A stretch of 64,000 nt of DNA from the NCBI GenBank assembly GCA_020186115.1, contig WSYJ01000025.1:372001-436000 (forward strand), written 5' to 3'. The notes beneath the pieces were generated by a model. That model was not told where the DNA came from, made no database searches, and worked only from the letters and a program-made list of their open reading frames with translations. The translations under genes were made by a program, and so were the position numbers. The stretch is from Histomonas meleagridis. Its lineage: Eukaryota; Parabasalia; Tritrichomonadida; Dientamoebidae. Shown here one piece after another: positions 59,237-64,000 of this stretch (positions within the stretch are counted from its first letter, which is position 1; each line of letters begins with the position of its first letter).

Positions 59237-61378
59237 ATGAATTTTCCACAAAATGAATATTTTCCGGGATTTAATTTTGATCAAAATCTATTAGAACAAA
59301 TACAATTCTATTTGTTAAATTATAATTCAATGGATGGAAACATTCAACAACAATGTTTTCATTTTTTTCAAAATCTCTCAGAATCCAAAGATTTTTGCGT
59401 ATATTTACTTTATGTTCTTTATAACAAAAATTATCCACCACAAATTCGTTGTATTTCGTGTAATTTAATACGGCATAATTTAAATGCTAATGGTAGATAT
59501 CCCAATTTTTTTATAGATTCCACAATTAAAATCATATTTGAAATTATGAATACTGAAAGACCTGATTTTGTTCCATCACTTGCTGCTCTTTTAGCCAAGT
59601 GCATCACTGTTTTTCAACTTACAAATTTTAATCTTAATGAAATTTTCCAACAAATTCAAGATCCACGGACCCAATTAGAGATTATTAGTGAGATGGAACT
59701 AGGAAATCCAGCTTTTGAATCTGAAGCATTTCAATTTTGCTCTGTCATTTTTTCACAACATCCTGATTTATATCCCACAATCTTTCGTATCTTATCTAAT
59801 TTCCAACATTTAGCCTTATTTCAAGGCCCTCTTTTTACCAATTTCATATATCCATCATTACAAAACCTCAAACAACTTGACGAATTATCAGCGAATTTAT
59901 TCATATCTCAAATCCTTGACTTAATATCCACATTTTTGCATACCAGTGAGACATATGATTCGACGTTAATTCTTTCGATCTTAAATTTTATCATTGAATT
60001 CATCAAATTCGACAACGAAATCATTTCAACCTCTGCAGCGTTTATCTTTGAGAATGACATTAATTTCCAAGGCTCAACTGAAGCTCTTAAATCTGTTGTG
60101 GATGCACTTTATAGTCGATTAGCTTCTGATTATGACATTAATATTTATGGTATTTCACAACAATGCATTACATCATTGCAATGTTTATGTAAGAATTATC
60201 CCAATGAAGTTGTACCATATTTATATTCACGAATTGAACAAGATCCATCTTTAGCATTTCGTATAATATCATCGATTTCATTATCATTAAATCCAGAACA
60301 ATTTGTACATTGTTATACCTTTGTGATTAACTCAATGAAAACTTTAAAAGAGCCATTCCAAATCATCGAATCGATAAATTCGTTTTTTAACTTGATCCAT
60401 AACCAAAACATTATGAATGTCGTTACTGTTATTGATGATATATTTCCATTTATATGTATTAATGACATTGAAATTCGAACACAAATTCGAAAAATACTTT
60501 TGAATTGTTTCACCCAATTAAGTTATCAATGTAAGCCAATATATATTGAGTTGATAAAAGGATCAATGCAAATAGCAAATGAATTAGAGATCGAAGAGAT
60601 CTCTGATTTTATATTTTGGTTTTTATATTTTTGTGAATCATTTAATGAATGTCCAAACTTTATTGAGTTTTATCAATTCCATTATAATAATTTTTTAGTA
60701 TCTGATAATAAACAAAATGCAATAATGTCATTAAAAGTAATTTCCGCTTGTGCTACAAAAATGGAAACAAATATTAATGATCAATTCATTAATCGAATTG
60801 TTTTATTATTTAATGAAGATGAATCATTAATATCTTATTCAATAAATATCATAGATGAAATTTTAAGGAAATCACCAAATAATCAAATGATATCATTGAT
60901 ATTACCAATCATTCCAAAGATTTTAATATCTTCTGATTCTTCATTAAAATTGTCCATTTTGGTGTTCGTTGCTGATTTATCTCAATTAAATGTCGAAGAA
61001 TTCGCTAAAATTTCAAACCAAATTATCGACGCAATATTAACACCGGACTTGTTAACCTTACAAGAGTTGGGTAACGCTTCGTATTGTATGTATTATGCAT
61101 TAAGATTCGCAAATAAGGAAATTATCGACTTCCAAAACTTGCAATGTTTCTTTAATAATTTGGTGTTATATTTGAGGAGTTATAGCGGTGAAATAGATGG
61201 TGACTTACAAAACATTGGACTATGCATTATCAAAATTATGTCAATGTTCCAAAAGGATTTCCAACAACCAAAAGAATTATATATGGCTTTGGACGTGATC
61301 ATTAACTCTTTACAAGACAAACAAATACTTTTGGGGGACCCCCAAAATGTAAACTATTTAAAAAATAGACAAATGTAA
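59237..61378 (+). CDS. Transportin-1-like karyopherin
   Basis: 713 codons from ATG 59237. The start, EQIQFYLLNYNSMDGNIQQQ...DFCVYLLYVLYN..YPPQIRC (quoted in parts), fits the transportin-1 N-terminus, and HEAT-like helices continue to the end. Transportins import RNA-binding and ribosomal proteins with PY-type signals. It is ~150 residues shorter than usual. After TAA 61376-61378 the same frame stays open for 53 codons (FIKNVKQQLENFLNGFHCII, then LKAECLMCNANEFIAGELIS) to 61540, so the stop may be a recent truncation. Confidence 0.7.
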   Translation: MNFPQNEYFPGFNFDQNLLEQIQFYLLNYNSMDGNIQQQCFHFFQNLSESKDFCVYLLYVLYNKNYPPQIRCISCNLIRHNLNANGRYPNFFIDSTIKIIFEIMNTERPDFVPSLAALLAKCITVFQLTNFNLNEIFQQIQDPRTQLEIISEMELGNPAFESEAFQFCSVIFSQHPDLYPTIFRILSNFQHLALFQGPLFTNFIYPSLQNLKQLDELSANLFISQILDLISTFLHTSETYDSTLILSILNFIIEFIKFDNEIISTSAAFIFENDINFQGSTEALKSVVDALYSRLASDYDINIYGISQQCITSLQCLCKNYPNEVVPYLYSRIEQDPSLAFRIISSISLSLNPEQFVHCYTFVINSMKTLKEPFQIIESINSFFNLIHNQNIMNVVTVIDDIFPFICINDIEIRTQIRKILLNCFTQLSYQCKPIYIELIKGSMQIANELEIEEISDFIFWFLYFCESFNECPNFIEFYQFHYNNFLVSDNKQNAIMSLKVISACATKMETNINDQFINRIVLLFNEDESLISYSINIIDEILRKSPNNQMISLILPIIPKILISSDSSLKLSILVFVADLSQLNVEEFAKISNQIIDAILTPDLLTLQELGNASYCMYYALRFANKEIIDFQNLQCFFNNLVLYLRSYSGEIDGDLQNIGLCIIKIMSMFQKDFQQPKELYMALDVIINSLQDKQILLGDPQNVNYLKNRQM

Positions 61379-62099
61379 TTTATTAAAAATGTTAAACAAC
61401 AACTCGAAAACTTTTTAAATGGTTTTCATTGTATAATATTAAAAGCAGAATGTTTAATGTGTAATGCAAATGAATTTATTGCTGGAGAATTAATATCGAA
61501 GATTGGAAACATAATACAAAATGTGAATCAGAAAACTTAAAGAAAATGTTCTTCGATGTAATACAAAAGTTATTAAAGTTCGCCATATGTTCCAATCTTA
61601 CCATAAATATTAATATCTTCTTATGTTTAATATGTGAAATATTTGTTTTAGCTCAATCGAAACGAATATAAATCACATGAAGAAATGAATGAAAAGTTAT
61701 CATTGGCTATCATTTGTGATAGTTTCGCGATTGAATGATTCAACTTCAATAATGTTTTTGTTAAATAATTTATTATATTATTTTTGTTTTGTTCTTATGA
61801 ATTATTTTGAAAATTTTTCAACTAATTAGTAAGTGAGCTTAAACAAACACAAACATCTTGGAAAGAATCTGAGTTTATTTGAAATTATTTTGATACTCAT
61901 CTTGGAAAACATCATCTACATAACTGAAACAATGGTTAACATAGTGCCCTCACTTAGTTTTGGCAGTAAAAATTATTTCGATTGTGGTATAAAAAAATGT
62001 TTAAATTTTTTTCCAATTATTGAATGCTTGCTATCAAAGTTAATGCGGAAATCTCATGAGATTTTGTTACCCAAAAAATAAAGAATAATCGATTAAAAA
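61379..62099. other. 3' flank and intergenic region
   Basis: The first ~160 bp continue the transportin frame after its stop. The rest is AT-rich, with no gene recognised. Confidence 0.45.
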
Positions 62100-62215
62100 T
62101 TATATTTCATGAGTTAAAATTTTTTGATTTAAAATATAAATTATTGTATAATTCATGGAATGAAAAAAGAAGAAAAAAAATCTGTTTTTTGGGAGATGAA
62201 GCACCTCTATTTGTA
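62100..62215 (-). repeat. Inverted copy of the 2290-2412 repeat
   Basis: GGAATGAAAAAAGAAG, then AATCTGTTTTTTGGGAG, then GAAGCACCTCT match the 2290 copy in reverse complement. The segment before it (CATGAGTTAAAATTTTTTG, TTATTGTATAATTCATG) continues the match. Confidence 0.6.
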
Positions 62216-62366
62216 CACATGTTTCCAGCTTAAATGAATTGCACGCGGTGTATCATTACCACAATGTGTAATCGCATGTCAAACATCAGTTACGTTCCGA
62301 ATGCAAATTGTATCAACACAAGAATTTCACCTAAAACATAAACTTTTACATACAAATTTCTAATTT

Positions 62367-63992
62367 TCATTTGTCGTCAGATGACATGTATATTCGGTTG
62401 AGCGGAATTTGCACTGGCATTAGTTTCGGCACCTCTTTGCACCCCAAAAATGGATCCTCAGACGCTGGCGAGCGAATTGCCGCAGGAGGCATCGGCGGCA
62501 GCGTTTGGCGCGGATGCGAGCGCGACCTATGCAGCGATTGGCTCGCGCTGCTGTACGACGGCATCGGCGGCACAGGCACGTGGTTGCCCACCGACGAAAT
62601 CGTTGGCTTCTTTGGGAGAGGCGGCAGCGGGTGATGGCACGGAGGAGCTTCATCAGTTGCATCGTGCTCATTGTCATTCGGTAATTGCTTAGTTTCAGTA
62701 GTAACTGATTGAAGATTTGCAACGTCTTCAATTGGTGCATCTTGCTCATTGTCATTTGGTAATTGTTTCGGTTCTTCTTTTAGTTCTATTTGATGACTTG
62801 CATTATCTTCATTAGGTGCATCTTGCTCATTATCATTTGGTAATTGGTTAGTTTCAGTAGTAACTGATTGAAGATTTGCATTGTCTTCATCAGGTTTGCT
62901 TTGCTCATTGTCATTTGGCAATTGCTTCGGTTCTTCAGTAGGTACTGACTGGTGACTTGTATTACTTTCTTCATCAGATTTGTTTTGTTCATTATCATTT
63001 TGTACTTGTTTAGTTTCTTCATTAGATTTAATTTGATGATTCGCATTGTCTTCATCAGGTTTGCTTTGCTCATTATCATTTTGTACTTGTTTCGGTTCTT
63101 CATTAGGCTCTATTTGATGATTCGCATTATTGTCTTCATCATTTGGAATTTGCTTTGTTTCTTCATTAGATTTAATTTGTTCGTCACCATTTGAGTTTTG
63201 TTTTGTTTCTTCCTCATTGTGCACTGCTTGCTGATTATCACCAAGTGCTTCTTCATTCGGTTTAGTTTGCTGTAATTGTTCTTTATCATTTTCAACTGTT
63301 TGTTGTGTTTCTTTATTTTGTTGATCATTCATTGATTGAAGTATGGCTTCATTCTCTTTCATTTGCTGTAATTCTAATTGTTGTTGTGGCGTTAATTCTT
63401 CATTATGAGGCATTTCAGAAAGTTCAACTTTGGGACTGTTCTCAGATAGAGGCGACAAAGGAGTTAAGCTTTCGAGTTGCTTTTTTTCTTCTTCTTCTTT
63501 TTCATTATTTTCTTTCTTTTCTCCATTGATTTCTTGGATATTTGGTGGATGTAAGTCAATAAGTGATACTTTCGAATGATGTCTTCTTTTCTTTCTTTTC
63601 GATTCATCAAGACTTTGTTCGCCACCAGATGATGTATTATATTTCATTGATCTTGCATGACTCCTTCTACGTACGTGAGAGTGTTGACGTGACATATTTG
63701 GCGCTGGGGCTGCACCCAGGGTGGGCGTGGCGGTTGTGTTAGTTTTTGAATCGCTTTGTGACGAGTGAACTTCACTCTCATATTGTTCGATGATTTTGTT
63801 GTCGCCGACGTCTGGAGAGTGCTGAACCATAGCATTAAATGATGAGAAGTGGAATGTTGTTTGTTGGAGTTTGCGGCAATCAGAAATTTTGAGATTATCT
63901 GATGGAAGCCCAAGTTGATCAAAAGCAAAAATAACTCCTAAGGTAATCCAATCAATCTTACGTCGGCTATTGTGACCTCCTGGTAATTGCAT
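62367..63992 (-). CDS. Acidic tandem-repeat protein, Pro-rich tail (5' end may lie beyond window)
   Basis: 541 codons from an ATG 9 bp from the window edge; the true start could be further out. The N-terminus (RRKIDWITLGVIFAFDQLGL) looks like a small folded domain, then come basic His/Arg/Ser segments. Residues ~250-450 hold about eight degenerate repeats of 24-28 residues built on EETKQVQNDNEQSKPDEDNA. The C-terminal ~90 residues are Pro-rich (PLPPLPKKP, PVPPMPSY, LPPMPPAA) with possible SH3- or EVH1-type ligands. The frame is intact. It is probably a disordered scaffold protein linking to the cytoskeleton, but no family is recognised. Confidence 0.7.
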   Translation of the reverse strand: MQLPGGHNSRRKIDWITLGVIFAFDQLGLPSDNLKISDCRKLQQTTFHFSSFNAMVQHSPDVGDNKIIEQYESEVHSSQSDSKTNTTATPTLGAAPAPNMSRQHSHVRRRSHARSMKYNTSSGGEQSLDESKRKKRRHHSKVSLIDLHPPNIQEINGEKKENNEKEEEEKKQLESLTPLSPLSENSPKVELSEMPHNEELTPQQQLELQQMKENEAILQSMNDQQNKETQQTVENDKEQLQQTKPNEEALGDNQQAVHNEEETKQNSNGDEQIKSNEETKQIPNDEDNNANHQIEPNEEPKQVQNDNEQSKPDEDNANHQIKSNEETKQVQNDNEQNKSDEESNTSHQSVPTEEPKQLPNDNEQSKPDEDNANLQSVTTETNQLPNDNEQDAPNEDNASHQIELKEEPKQLPNDNEQDAPIEDVANLQSVTTETKQLPNDNEHDATDEAPPCHHPLPPLPKKPTISSVGNHVPVPPMPSYSSASQSLHRSRSHPRQTLPPMPPAAIRSPASEDPFLGCKEVPKLMPVQIPLNRIYMSSDDK

Positions 63993-64000
63993 AATGTATT

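Noticed and set aside
62371-62692. Two overlapping + strand ORFs rich in Ala/Gly
   Set aside because: They are antisense shadows of the Pro-rich C-terminus of the gene at 62367-63992.
1-64000. tRNA, rRNA or snRNA genes
   Set aside because: I saw no cloverleaf box A/B pairs or conserved rRNA segments by eye; a covariance-model scan would be needed to exclude short RNAs.

Overview
The window looks like nuclear DNA of a parabasalid protist of the Trichomonas/Tritrichomonas type. The reasons are: an AT-rich, nearly intron-free layout; start codons a few bases after initiator-like TCAYTW or CCTTT motifs; large DUF3447/ankyrin genes; and a Maverick/Polinton element of the kind known to be abundant in Trichomonas vaginalis. 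The species cannot be fixed from sequence alone. No rRNA, tRNA or CRISPR was found. Where an open frame could start at TTG, I moved the start to the first ATG, because a eukaryotic nucleus is implied.

Layout. 0-2 kb holds host genes: an RRM protein end, a PRMT-like methyltransferase and a small trichomonad family protein. 2-10.6 kb is a decayed zone with a Maverick relic, a pogo-like transposase relic, a broken ankyrin/DUF3447 gene full of minisatellites, and a Tc1/mariner-like relic cut off at 10.58 kb. 10.6-32.1 kb is a stack of mobile DNA. It contains two tandem copies of a CRESS-DNA-virus-like element. Copy A (10.6-12.6 kb) has an Arg-rich capsid-like gene plus two more ORFs. Copy B (26.3-28.2 kb) has an open Rep with HUH and Walker motifs plus one ORF remnant. 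A ~12.3 kb Maverick (12.61-24.93 kb) sits inside copy A. A pogo-like transposon (28.21-31.42 kb), itself split by an IS481EU-like transposon with a 16-bp target duplication, sits inside copy B at nearly the same point. A further Rep-helicase fossil follows at 31.7 kb. 32.2-33 kb carries hairpins and MITE-like repeats.

33-64 kb is a host gene block on both strands. It encodes a PDI-like thioredoxin protein, ribosomal protein S21e, a second copy of the small family protein, a long coiled-coil protein, a pyrophosphatase-like protein, Fis1, a BRO1-domain protein, an alpha-solenoid protein divergent from an importin-13-like karyopherin, an ankyrin/DUF3447 gene with a 13-unit tandem array, a degenerate Rho-like GTPase, a coiled-coil protein, ARPC3, a PARP6/8-like protein, a Myb fossil, a DP-type cell-cycle factor with a frameshift, a transportin-like karyopherin and an acidic repeat protein.

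How parts fit. The Maverick keeps an integrase region, packaging ATPase, major capsid region, a fibre-like protein, three amphipathic MAWGFWN proteins and several orphan genes. Several of these are broken, and no protein-primed DNA polymerase or cysteine protease is visible, so it should not be autonomous. The Rep gene of the CRESS-like element is open and carries a host-like initiator, but it ends before helicase motif C. Several frameshifts lie at homopolymers, so sequencing error should be kept in mind for single-base breaks.
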